The notes under the pieces: generated by a model
Seen by the model: the letters and a program-made list of their open reading frames with translations, nothing else
Databases searched by the model: none
What the model was told of the DNA's origin: nothing
DNA from: Ahaetulla prasina
Taxonomy: Eukaryota; Chordata; Lepidosauria; Squamata; Colubridae
Assembly (NCBI RefSeq): GCF_028640845.1
Contig: NC_080540.1
Coordinates: forward strand, 261,797,958-261,861,957
Direction of reading: 5' to 3'
DNA length: 64,000 nt
In this document: positions 12,962-23,487 of the stretch, piece by piece
Layout of the letters: every line of letters begins with the position of its first letter
Position numbering within the stretch: position 1 is the stretch's first letter
Program-made: the position numbers and the translations under genes

Positions 12962-15039
12962 TATCCACTATAGGTACAACTAAGCTGGAAATATGGAATC
13001 TAAACTTGCACCCTCTCATACATGACTAATCCCATTTATAAAAGGTATTTATGGAAACCAAAACCTTATTTGCATAAACTGCCTGCTAATGTAAATGAAA
13101 TACATAGTGCTACCTCACTAGACAGCTATAACAAATGGACTGAAAAGATATTGCATTTCAACTAGTTGATAGGGAGAAAAAAAATCTAAAGTTTCCATTT
13201 AGCTATGAATGATGTGTTAAGTAGATATAGATTCCAAATTATTTAGGAAATAATTATTTAGGGTGAATTTGTCAAAAATGCAACTGATTGCTAGAAAAAT
13301 ATGGAAAGCATGGGCGGAAAATAATCAAAGCCACACCTGCTCCACAATGAAAATGAATACTTATTCTGCTGAGACAATGTCTTTTGGATTAAGTCTTTTT
13401 TACTAGCTTAGTTTTCTAAGTTTGTCTGTGATCACACAATTGCAAAATCCTTGGATGTGTTGAGTGCAAAATAACATTTAATTTAAAATGACTCAACACA
13501 CACAATTGCTCTTAAAAAGGAAATGTGGTTCAGTCTCTGTCAAGCTGTGTATCAACTATGGAGTCCTAAATGTTAACATCCAATTTATGTCAGAAATATT
13601 ATTGGCTCAAGACATAGAACACCACTGATTGGCTTTTCCAGCTTTACATTTTGGTTTTGTTTTTATATTGATTTTTTTAGTAATGGAGAAAATATTGGTT
13701 TTTTTTCCTCTTCTATTTTTTTAATTAAAATCAGCCTTTCTCATCTGTTCCTCCCTCCCCTAGCTGGGACACTGCATAGCTGTGACTTTGCAAGCAGCTT
13801 CCAAAGACTATCCTTGATCAGAAAACATTCCAAAAATGTTAGCAATTTCACTTAGGCCTCATTTTGTAAAGGGAAAAAAAGAAAACAAATCTTAACCAAA
13901 TATATATTTTCCCTCTCCTTCTCTCTTATGCTGCCCTTAATATAATTTCTGTCCTTTATTATACACACGTTATAATAAGGCATTCGCTCCTGGTACTTAC
14001 AGGAACTAAACTGATAATAGAGAAATCTGAATTGGTGCAGAAACATAAAACCATGAAAAATGACATGGATAGAATTGGAAAAACCACTTCCACACAGCAA
14101 TACCTCTATCCCTGCTGATCTTGGAATGCTCAAAATAGACAGAAAACAAACCACACAGTGCTATTGCCAGTTAACTAATGGGAGAGTGCAGAATTTGTCA
14201 TTGCTCAATACTCACTGTTTCTACATTGGAAGCAGAATGGATGAGCAAAATGGCTGGGCATACATCAACATGCAGAATCAGATGGACTGGTTTATGAACC
14301 AGCTGCTGCACAAATCCAGAACAATTCAGGATTATTGGTAATATAGTCAAGATGCATTGTACCCGCTCCCACAGATTAAAAAAAAAACCCTTCCGAAGAT
14401 TTGCACAAGCTTACAAAATGGTGGCTACTGATTTGATCTATATTTTGGTTTCTAGAATAGTAAGAGACATATAGCTTTTGTAATTGTTTTTGTTTTTAAT
14501 GAAAACTGGGAACTGTGACTCATTCAGAAAGGTTAAATCCCCACTTCTATTCCTTCTGGATGCCCATGAAAAATAGTAAACATTTACCCATTGAAATCTA
14601 AGCAGCCCATGGAAAACAGGAAAGAAAACATTTACAGTATCATACATGGGGGAGTGCATGTTTGGTCACATGTTGCTTATCCCTTTACCAAAACCTTATT
14701 TCACAGAACATAAATGTCCACCTTAACACTGCATTAGAAAAAACGTTAGTGTACATAAAGCTCAAAATGAATTACAGCCCAAACAAAATGAGCATTTTTA
14801 ATGTACTTCTATAAACAAAATAGTTTTTATGTAGGTAACTGCTTACAAAGCAATGACCTTACTGTATTAATTAAAAGTGCACTTTTTGAAGTTCAGGCTT
14901 CAACTAATACAGCAATCCACTGTGAGTTGGCTATTTTACTTTAAGTCAGTTTTAGAGTTATACTTCTTAGATTTTTCTTCTTGTCTGAATCAATAGCTGT
15001 AAATAATAAATAATATCCCAACATATACAATACTTTTGT
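12962..15039. other. AT-rich sequence, nothing recognised
   Basis: Overlapping frames around 13.85-14.34 kb (about 100 codons on each strand) show no domain, and the sequence is not from a known transposon family that I recognise. Confidence 0.4.
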
Positions 15040-15122
15040 AAGGATTTTTATGGTCTTTTTACTTTGTAAGCTGCTCAGAGTCAGTGAGATGGGCCTCATA
15101 TAAATTTAGTCTGTCAGTCAAT
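15040..15122 (+). mobile_element. Degraded LINE/SINE 3' tail
   Basis: The text TTTGTAAGCTGCTCAGAGTC followed by ATGGGCCTCATATAAATTTAG resembles the GTAAGCCGCCC...GGGCGG...ATAAATTTAATAAA type of 3' end seen in squamate LINEs, but it is heavily mutated. It ends at a degenerate GTCAGTCAATCAA repeat. Confidence 0.5.
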
Positions 15123-16623
15123 CAACAAACAGGTTGAATTAAGCACGAACCAAGAATGAGTTAACTCTGCAATTGGTCATTGATTCAATTATGCAGGCAA
15201 GTGCCACAGAACAGAACATCTTTAACAAACCATAATAGAAAATTAATAGTGTTCAAATCAGGATATCCTGAAGCTCACATAATCCCGTAGGTGAAAATAT
15301 ACCTCTAAAGTGAAATATATCAAAAACCTTAAAAATAAAGAATAAAAGAAAATCAGAGTATTGGATATAATAATGATATTTATATTTATATAATATAAAT
15401 TTATTTTGGTTTCATTCATTCATAATTCAGGCAATAAAGGTAACATTTATATTATCAAAGGTGTTCCTGAATGAACTTTTTCAGCAAGCCACACTGCAGT
15501 AACATTTATATCACATTATATGTCAACATATTGCAAGCAATAACATAATAACACTGAAAAAAGATCACTTTCTTCCAGTGATTTAACTTTAATATGGGAG
15601 GGTCATATTAAACTTATGGTAATAATACCAGGTTAGTTCTAACTTCCTTGTATAAATATAAATTAAAACATGCATTCAGCATTGCTTCTTTTTGAGTTAA
15701 TGGTACAGGAGTTACAAAAGAAAAAATTTATCTGTAAATACATAATAAGTATTTACCGTGTTGTAAACCACTAGATATGTTGTATTTCCTAATTTCTGCA
15801 TCTGGAAACCTAAACATAGTGGAGAATAACATCCACCATACTTAACATAATTTATTTCTAAATAAACATGTACAGATTTTTGCCGTACCATCATAGAAAA
15901 TATTCCTTTCTAACCATCTCTGTCCTAGTGGGGTTTCTCTATCAGTATACTTGTGACTACTGTTAGGAAACATTAATCTGACCTCATCTGCTCAAGCAGA
16001 GTACCTGAATGATGATGTGAAAAATAAATCAAAGATAAATTACTTATTTATATTTACATTCCTTTCTATGCTGTATGACCCAGTGGCACACATAACTAAT
16101 AAGCATCCTTAGAGACAAGTACTGCATCCAGACAAATGTAAAGAAATAAAATGTCAGAAAACTTCTGATCAGCATAGCCCCAAAGTCTATCTATCAATTA
16201 TTCATTTATCCCATTTTTATAGGAGCCAAAGAACCTTTTGGACAGACAAGGGCCCAGGAAAAAAAAGTGAAAATGTTTGATATCACAGATTGAATAGCAT
16301 TTGAAGGGAGACAGGAAAGAATCAGCATAACAGCTAAGCCTTACAAAGTATGTTACCTCCATTGCATTATACATACAGAAGGCAAATTAAGTCTTATCCC
16401 TGAAATCAATTGTTTTAAGCTCTCTAACAATTAATCAAATAGAAATCCCATCTTTCATTTACAATAAGAAACTGCTTTTGTTAGCAACTTCAAAATAATA
16501 CATATAATATGTGTGACACTCAATGTTGAATGCCAGAATGTAAATAGGGCTTAATTTTTTTAAAAAATGAAAATATGGATACTGCAAGCTCAGACTTACC
16601 TCCCAATCAGCAAGAATCCCATA
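15123..16623. other. AT-rich sequence, nothing recognised
   Basis: No gene, repeat family or regulatory motif could be supported. Confidence 0.5.
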
Positions 16624-16696
16624 TGGAGAGAGGGAGAGAGGGAGGGAGGGAGAGAGAGAGAGAGAGGAGAGAGGAGTTGGGGGGGGGGAGAGAGAC
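16624..16696. repeat. (GA)n/(GGGA)n purine tract
   Basis: About 70 bp of GGAGAGA and GGGA repeats ending in a nine-base G run and GAGAGAGA. Confidence 0.92.
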
Positions 16697-18540
16697 ACAT
16701 TACATTCCTCAAAGTCTTCTTGTCTTAAGCAATGTCCAGGAAAGTCCTCACTCAGCTAAGCACCAGATGCAAAAATAACAGAAAAATGCAAAGAATTAAA
16801 TCCTCTATTATTCTTGTGCTTTTCCTCTGATTGTTTCTCACAGCAACTTGTGCCATACACAAAATGGCACCTCTCCTTCAATGCAGAGAAGTCTGGGTTT
16901 ATATACCAAGCATGTGTAGCTGAGAAAAACCACAAAACACTAGTTCCTTATCATGTGCTTGTTAGCTTGTCCAATCTATGGCAATCACTTTGGTCCCAGG
17001 GGTTGAAAGATACAAGATGCAGGGGAAAAAAAGGGAAGCAAAAGCTGAAGAAAGATCAATACTGCACTGTGAAACAAGAAGTGTGGGCTATTTACTTTTC
17101 ATTGATCTGATGATGCAGGAGAAACACCTCAGACTGGTATTAAATTGAGGGAATACATCTTCTGGGGGAATGGGGGTGTGTGTTTCACCTCACGATCAAG
17201 TGCGCCAAATAGAAATTAGAACAAACGAAAACTAATCACAGGCATACAATAAAACTATTAATCTACATTACAAAACCTCACAGAAACGTAATCAAATATC
17301 AGGTTCACAATAAAGCTAATACTGCCAGTTTTATTGACTTCAGTTGCATTTGGACCTAACATGAGGGAAAATTTTGTGAAATACTGACAGGAATGTACAG
17401 AAAATCAAGCATTTGAATCAATCTAGGATTGAAATAGCTTAGCTAATAATTAGATTTTACCTTACAATTAGGTCTTGTGAAGATTTCAAATTTAACTTTT
17501 CACAGAGATGTCTTCAACTATTGTTACTTAATAGATGAGTTATTTACTAGGAGTCATGTAGCATATTACTTTAAGGCATCATTCTGAATTTTTTTGACAG
17601 ACTATAAATAAATTAGCATTATTTCAAGTCTCTTTTAGAGCAAAGAAGTAGCAATAAAAACCACATCTTCCTCTTATATTGAATGGATACACACCATGAT
17701 AGAAGTGAGAGTCAGTAATATTTAAAAAAGTAATCCTTTATATTTCTTATTCTCTAATGCACATGTTGCTTTTTGAGATAGCTTTGTTCTTAATTTTTGA
17801 GAATCAGATGACATTTATATTTCTAATGGTTTATTCAATATATAATTTCTTTAACTGTTTATTTTATGAAATGAAGTAACTACTCCAAATATATTATACA
17901 TTTTTCTATGTTTGAAGAAGGAATAGATAGTGCTGGATAACCTTGACTGGTTGTACTATATAAAAGGAAAAAAATAAAGATGGTTTTCTTCAATCCTGCA
18001 GACCAATCTGCACCTGTCAACAGTCAATCATCTTGTACAACTATTTAAAGTATGAGATAAAAAATCTTTTTACCACAAGTCTTTTAAAAAGGAGGGAAAA
18101 AATGACAATTTGAGCCTAGTCTGCCTCAGGTAAGAATTTGGATTGATTTGTTATGTGATTTGTTTGTTCATCTGGCTACCCATGAAATTCTCAGGAGTCT
18201 TCCAGAACTCCTAAATTCAAAACTCATCTGATCTTTGTAGGTATAGGCACATTGTGGCATATTTTCCAAGATTTCATTGTTAGTCTATCACATGCTAGTT
18301 TATGGCATATTTGTTGCCTGCTGGTTCCTTTATTGTTGATAGTTGATCTTAAAAGGCAAAAAAAAAAAATATCCATCACTTCAGTATCATTGTGAGTTCA
18401 TTCATTGCCATTGAGAAAAGAACTGGTTGAAAAGAACTGTATTTATTGTCATCAATCTGGTCTTCCTTATTATTAATTGTTGACCCATTTTTTTCACTCT
18501 ACCATTTTAATACTTCAACATCATTTGCATGTTTAACTAT
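16697..18540. other. AT-rich sequence, nothing recognised
   Basis: No supported feature. The 98-codon frame at 16814-17110 has no recognisable domain. Confidence 0.45.
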
Positions 18541-19774
18541 CAATAATACTAGAATGATGATGATGATTTCAGTCAAGTTTGACTCTTGGGATTCCTGTGG
18601 GCCAGGTCTCTCCATATCTTCTGATCTTGCTCTATTTCTTTGAGTTTTTCTATGATCTGGTTGGTGTCAGCTTTGATATTGTCAGCCACTATGTTCTTTG
18701 ACAACCTGGTATCCTTTTACTGCTGACTCTTCCAAATGTAATTGCTTTCTCCAGTGAAATCCCCTGCATGACATGGCCAAAGTAAGTGAAATGCAGTTTT
18801 GTGATACAGCTTCTAAGTGTCATGCCGAGTGTTATGTGCTCCAGTACTTGCTTGTTAGTCACCTTTGCTGTCCAAGGAATGTGCAGGAGCCTTCTCCAGC
18901 ACCACAACTCAAATGAATAGATTTTCTTCCTGTTTTGCTTTTTTAAGGTCCAACTTGCACAATCATAGGTAACTATGGGGAACACAATAAAGTGAACTAA
19001 CCTACATTTGGTTACCAGACTGATGTCCTTGCTTTTTCATATTCGGCTCATATTCATCATTGCTGTGTGACCCATGCAATCTGACATTTTATTTCTGTGC
19101 TGCATTCACTGCTTTGAGCTATTTACGTTCCAAGAAAGTGAATTTTTTCACACATTCTGTTTCTTCACCATCAATTACTATTTTGATGTTTCTCTTTCTT
19201 GAAGAAGTCATGAGCTTGGTCTTTTTGAATCTTAAGGAAGATACCAAAATTCTCACTTTCTTATTCCAGGCCTCTTTTGGTTTCTGAACAGAGAGTGGTG
19301 TCATTAGCATATTGAAGATTGTTGATGTTTCTTCCACCATTCTTTACCCCAATTTTTGATGCTTCAAGATCTAGCTTCCTCGTGAACATTTTGGAATACA
19401 GGTTGAATAAGAAAGGGGACAGAATGCATCTTTGTCACATTCCTTTCTCTATCTTAAATGAATCAATGTCTCCATATGGTGTTTACAGTGGTTTCCTGAT
19501 TTGTGTACAGCATTTGCACCAACTTGACCAAAAGTACTAGAACCCCAGGTCTTGTGGGGCTCTCCATAGTTTCTCATGATCAATAGAATCAATAGCTTTC
19601 TTGCAGGTAATGAAGTACATGTAAATGATAATTTGATATTTCATGAGTTTTTTCCATGATCCAGTGGAGTTTTACAATAAGGTTCAAGTGCTATGATTCC
19701 TTTAGAAGCTGGCTTGGGCATCTGGTAATTCCCTTTTGATGGTTAGTGATAGATTGCTCAGATTGCTATATAAT
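18541..19774 (-). mobile_element. Bov-B (RTE) LINE fragment, 3' part
   Basis: Minus-strand Bov-B ORF2 remnants in polymerase order. KKAIDSIDHEKLW lies near 19600. Next come LSPFLFNLYSK and GRNINNLQYANDTTL (the YADD box with N for D) near 19310-19440. The frame at 19119-19340 holds KTKLMTSS and IDGEETECV. The frame at 18689-18985 holds SWTLKKQNRKKI, FELWCWRRLLHIPWTAK and YFGHVMQ. These are hallmark Bov-B C-terminal motifs. The 3' end is near the ATGATGATGATG run at 18553. Multiple stops and frameshifts make it dead. The element is interrupted by an L2 and continues at 23043. Confidence 0.92.
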
Positions 19775-19890
19775 ATACCCGTCTGGGAGGGTATGTCCAG
19801 TCCAGTGCACGCTCACGACATTATTACAGCCAGTCCGAAGACAGGGGGGAGGGGAATGTGCAGAGCAGAGAGTATTATTCCATCTGTACG

Positions 19891-19896
19891 GTAAGT
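19891..19896 (+). promoter_or_regulatory. Splice-donor-like motif in L2 leader
   Basis: CTGTACGGTAAGTGGGAG at 19885-19902 contains GTAAGT, the ideal 5' splice-site core. The same 18-mer is present in L2 copy 2 at 57797-57814. Whether it is used is unknown. Confidence 0.35.
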
Positions 19897-19941
19897 GGGA
19901 GAGGCAGATATGGCGGAGGCGGGGGGCCGCATCGTTCTTCG

Positions 19942-19980
19942 GGAGCACGTGTTCGATGTTTAAAAGCGATCACGTGCTCC
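19942..19980. promoter_or_regulatory. Inverted repeat with two CACGTG E-boxes in L2
   Basis: GGAGCACGTG (19942-19951) and CACGTGCTCC (19971-19980) are perfect 10-bp inverted repeats around a 19-nt loop. Each arm contains the palindromic E-box CACGTG. The identical arms and spacing occur in L2 copy 2. The stretch also reads through as ORF2-frame sequence ([15 protein letters not shown]). Confidence 0.7.
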
Positions 19981-22976
19981 GGCCCCTCAGTCCTCACTCG
20001 TTCCCCGGATGGTCAAGACCCTCAGAGCTTGGGTCTTCGGCTGATGCTTTGCAATGCCCGGTCCGTGGTCAATAAGGCTCCCCTGATTTGTGACCTGATT
20101 CAGAGGGAGTCCGCAGACTTCATGGGCATTACGGAGACCTGGTTGGGCACAGAAGGGGGTGTACCCCTGGTTGAACTGTGCCCTCTGGGTTTCCATGCAT
20201 TCCATCAGCCGAGGGCCCAAGGTAGGGGTGGGGGGTGGCGGTTGTGATTAAAGAAAGTCTAGGGCCGAGGAAGTCCACTGTTCCTCAGATAGCTGGCTGT
20301 GAATCCCTCCTTGTGAAGTGGGGCCACCGGAATCAGATGGGGCTGTTGATCACGTACCTGGCTACTTGCTGCGTGACTACAGCCCTACCTGAGCTACTAG
20401 AGGTGCTTGCTGGCGTGGCGGTTGAGATTCCCAGACTTTTGGTCTTGGGGGATTTCAACCTGCCATCGGCCGGCTTGTCATCAACGGTGGTTCAGGAGTT
20501 CCAGGCCTCCATGACGGCCTTGGACCTGATTCAAGTAACTGATGGCCGTACACACATTGGGGGAGGCGCGCTAGACCTGATTTTTATCTCTGGTCAGTGG
20601 GTTAATGATCTGGATTTAGGAGATATAGTTAAAGAACCAGTGTCATGGTCAGATCATTTTCTTCTTCGCCTAGACTTTCGGACCGCCGCTCACCACCGCA
20701 GGGAGATGGAGCCAATGCGTTGGTTCCGTCCCAGGCGCCTGATGGACCCGGAGAGGTTCCGGATGGAGCTTGGGCCGTTCCCTGAGGATCTTACCCACGG
20801 CACGACTGAAGAACTGGTTGCGGCCTGGGAACGGGCCGCGGCTGGGGCTTTGGACCGTGTCGTGCCTTTGCGGCCTCTGACCCGGCGTAGATCTCAATTG
20901 GCTCCCTGGTTTTCCGAGGAGCTGAGAGAGATGAAACGCCGGAGAAGACGCCTAGAGAGTACTTGGAGGTCTAGCTGTTCCGAGGCTGATCGGACACTAG
21001 TGAGGTCCTTTACTAGGACCTACCTAGTGGCAATGAGGGAGGCGAAGCGTTCCTACGTTTCCACCCTCATTGCATCGGCAGATAACCGCCCGGCCGCCCT
21101 GTTTCGGGTGACCCGTTCCCTCCTCCATCAAGAGGGACGGGATGACCCCTTACAGGGACGAGCTGAGGAGTTTAACGGTTATCTATACGATAAAATCGTT
21201 CAGCTCCGGGATAGTTTGGACCAAGATTGCGAGGATCCAGCTGAGATGACAGAGACACGTCTTGTTGAGGTTATTTGGGATGAGTTTGATTCTGTGGCTC
21301 CCGAGGACATGGACAGGTTGCTGGGGAGGTTACATGCAACTACATGTTTACTGGACCCGTGCCCTTCCTGGTTAGTGCTGGCTGCTCAGGAAGTGACACG
21401 AGGCTGGCTCCAGGGGATTATAAATGCTTCTTTGATGGAAGGGGTTTTCCCCGCCGCCTTGAAGGAGGCGGTGGTGAGACCTCTCCTCAAGAAGCCTTCC
21501 CTGGACCCAGCTATTTTGGGTAATTACCGTCCAGTCTCCAACCTTCGCTTTGTGGCGAAGGTTGTAGAGAGTGTGGTTGCATGGCAGCTCCCCCGGCACC
21601 TGGAGGAAACTGTCTATCTAGACCCATTCCAGTCCAGCTTCCGACCCGGTTATAGCACGGAGACGGCTTTGGTCGCGTTGGTGGATGACCTCTGGAGGGC
21701 CAGGGACAGGGGTTGTTCCTCTGCCTTGGTCCTATTAGATCTCTCAGCGGCCTTCGATACCATCGACCATGGTATCCTGCTGCGCCGGTTGGAGGGATTG
21801 GGAGTGGGGGGCACCGTTTATCGGTGGTTCTCCTCCTATCTCTCTGACCGGTCGCAGACGGTGTTGACAGGGGGGCAGAGGTCGTCCTCGAGGCGCCTCA
21901 CTTGTGGGGTGCCTCAGGGGTCGATTCTCTCGCCTACCCTGTTCAACATCTATATGAAGCCGCTGGGTGAGGTCATCAGTGGTTTCGGGGTGAGTTATCA
22001 TCTGTACGCTGATGATACTCAGCTGTACTTTTCCACCCCGGACCACCCCAACGAAGCGGTCGAAGTGCTGTCCCGGTGCCTGGAAGCTGTACGGGTCTGG
22101 ATGGGGAGAAACAGACTCAAGCTCAATCCTCCAAGACGGAGTGGCTGTGGATGCCGGCATCCCGGACAGTCAGCTGCATCTGCAGCTGACTGTTGGGGGC
22201 GAGTTAGTGGCCCCAAAGGAGGTGGTTCGCAACTTGGGCGTCCTCCTGGATGGACGGCTGTCTTTGATGAACACCTGGCGGCCGTCGCCAGGAGGGCCTT
22301 TACCAAGTTCGCTGGTTCGCCAGTTGCGCCCTTCCTTGACCGGGATGCCTTATGCACGGTCACCACGCCTGGTTACGCCTAGGCTGGATTATTGCAATGC
22401 TCTCTACATGGGGCTGCCTTGAGGTGCACCCGGAGGCTGCAGTTAGTCCAGAATGCGGCTGCGCGAGTAGTAACGGAGCCGCTCGTGGCTCCCACGTGAC
22501 ATCGCTGCTCCGTAGCTTGCACTGGCTTCCTGTGGTCTTCGGTGCGCTTCAAGATTTTGGTAACTATCTTTAAAGCGCCCATGGCTTAGGACCCGGTACT
22601 TACGAGACCGCCTGCTGTTACCCTTTGCCTCCCACCGACCAGACGCTCACAGAGAGGGTCTCCTCAGGGTGCCGTCCGCCAAACAGTGTCAGCTGGCGGC
22701 CCCCAGGAGTAGGGCCTTCTCTGTGGGGGCAGTGGCGCTCTGGAACGAACTTCCCCCTGGCCTGCGTCAAGTGCCTGATCTTCGGACCTTCCGTCGTGAG
22801 CTCAAAACATATTTATTTATTAAAGCGGGACTGGCATAATTAGTGTTGAATTTTAATTGGGTATTCTTAATATTTTTAAATTTTTAAATCTAAATTTTAA
22901 TAATCAGCCTTTAAAATTTGCTCTTTTTAAATGTTGTTTTAAATTGTATATATTTTGTTTTTATTCTGGCTGTACA

Positions 22977-23004
22977 CCGCCCTGAGTCCTTCGGGACAAG
23001 GGCG
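22977..23004 (+). other. L2 3' terminal hairpin, copy 1
   Basis: CCGCCCT-GAG-TCC-TTCG-GGA-CA-AGGGCGA: an outer stem (one pair lost here), an internal loop and an inner stem closed by a TTCG loop. It lies immediately before the simple tail. It is likely the structure read by the element's own reverse transcriptase; that function is inferred from its position and recurrence. Confidence 0.75.
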
Positions 23005-23042
23005 ATATAAAAATTTAATAAAATAAATAAAATAAATAAAAA

Positions 23043-23128
23043 TAAAATTTTAATCAGAACCTTGCTGATGTGAGGAATAAGAGCAATTGTGAAATAATTG
23101 GAACAATCTTTAAAATCACCCTTTTTTA
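23043..23128 (-). mobile_element. Bov-B LINE fragment, continuation beyond the L2
   Basis: On the minus strand it encodes KKGDFKDCSNYFTIALIPHI and then SKVLIKIL. This is the Bov-B segment that should directly precede the LSNLSLTIKRELPDAQ coding piece at 19.75 kb. Joining the two sides of the L2 restores one reading frame (KIL-LYSNLSN), so the L2 landed in a pre-existing Bov-B. Confidence 0.88.
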
Positions 23129-23189
23129 TTTATTTTATTTATTTATTTGATTTTTATACCGCCCTTCTCCCGAAGGACTCAGGGAGAAA

Positions 23190-23240
<51 letters not shown>
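23129..23240 (-). mobile_element. Minimal L2 3' tail flanked by complementary (ATTT)n and (AAAT)n
   Basis: Only the 3' hairpin of L2 remains (23159-23184, minus strand), preceded by ATTT repeats and followed by about 13 AAAT units (23188-23240). The arrangement makes an inverted repeat of roughly 100 bp centred on the hairpin. Confidence 0.8.
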
Positions 23241-23291
23241 CAACTTTTTAAAATTATTATTAACGTTTATATAACAACTTTTTAGTTTTAT

Positions 23292-23487
23292 GAGCCATGG
23301 TGGCACAGTGGTTAGAATACAATATTGTAGGCTAATTCTTTCAACTGCCAGAGTCTGATTTTCACCGGCTCAAGATTGACTCAGCCTTCCATCCTTCCAA
23401 GGCCAGTAAAATGAGGACCTTGGTTGTGGGGGCAATATGCTGAGTCTGTAAACTGCTTAGAGAGGGCTGTAAAGCACTGTGAAGTAG
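23292..23487 (+). mobile_element. Sauria SINE, 3'-truncated
   Basis: A tRNA-like head begins GAGCCATGGTGGCACAGTGG, with A-box TGGCACAGTGGTTAGAAT and a decayed B-box (AGTCTGATTTTCACC). The body holds TTGACTCAGCCTTCCATCC and GTAAACTGCTTAGAGAGGGC, the Bov-B-like 3' region used by Sauria SINEs. It ends at GCACTGTGAAG, before the usual final CTATTG repeat. Confidence 0.88.

Larger units (their letters stand above)
19858..22839 (+). pseudogene. L2 ORF2 (endonuclease / reverse transcriptase), frameshifted
   Basis: ORF2 makes the nick and reverse transcribes LINE RNA. The first frame (19858-20247) has MLCNARSV and ITETWLG of the APE-type endonuclease. A missing G in a G run near 20232 shifts the frame. 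The 715-residue frame 20235-22382 continues with GDFNLPS (about residue 71), WSDHFLL (about 137), YRPVSNLRF (about 425), [12 protein letters not shown] (about 500), GVPQGSILSPTLFNIYM (about 557) and YADDTQLYF (about 589). All key RT residues are present. After LKLNP the frame is lost, and the homologous KTEWLW, RNLGVLLDGRL and C-terminal blocks (ending LKTYLFIKAGLA at 22839) lie in other frames. A single-base deletion near 22165 is private to this copy. Confidence 0.92.
19775..23042 (+). mobile_element. L2 LINE copy 1, 5'-truncated, inserted in Bov-B
   Basis: A 3.27-kb L2 from an ORF2-proximal leader to the 3' hairpin and an ATAAA-rich tail. It lies in opposite orientation to the Bov-B it splits. 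It aligns with the 56.6-kb copy from ACCCGTCTGGGAGG onward, but lacks that copy's upstream 1.1 kb. GC-rich composition contrasts sharply with the AT-rich host DNA. It contains ORF2 (endonuclease plus reverse transcriptase) with a few frameshifts. High similarity to copy 2 suggests relatively recent activity of the family. Confidence 0.94.

Noticed and set aside
14060..14341. 93-codon frame as a host exon
   Set aside because: No recognisable domain; an antisense frame of similar length overlaps; no convincing splice sites were identified.
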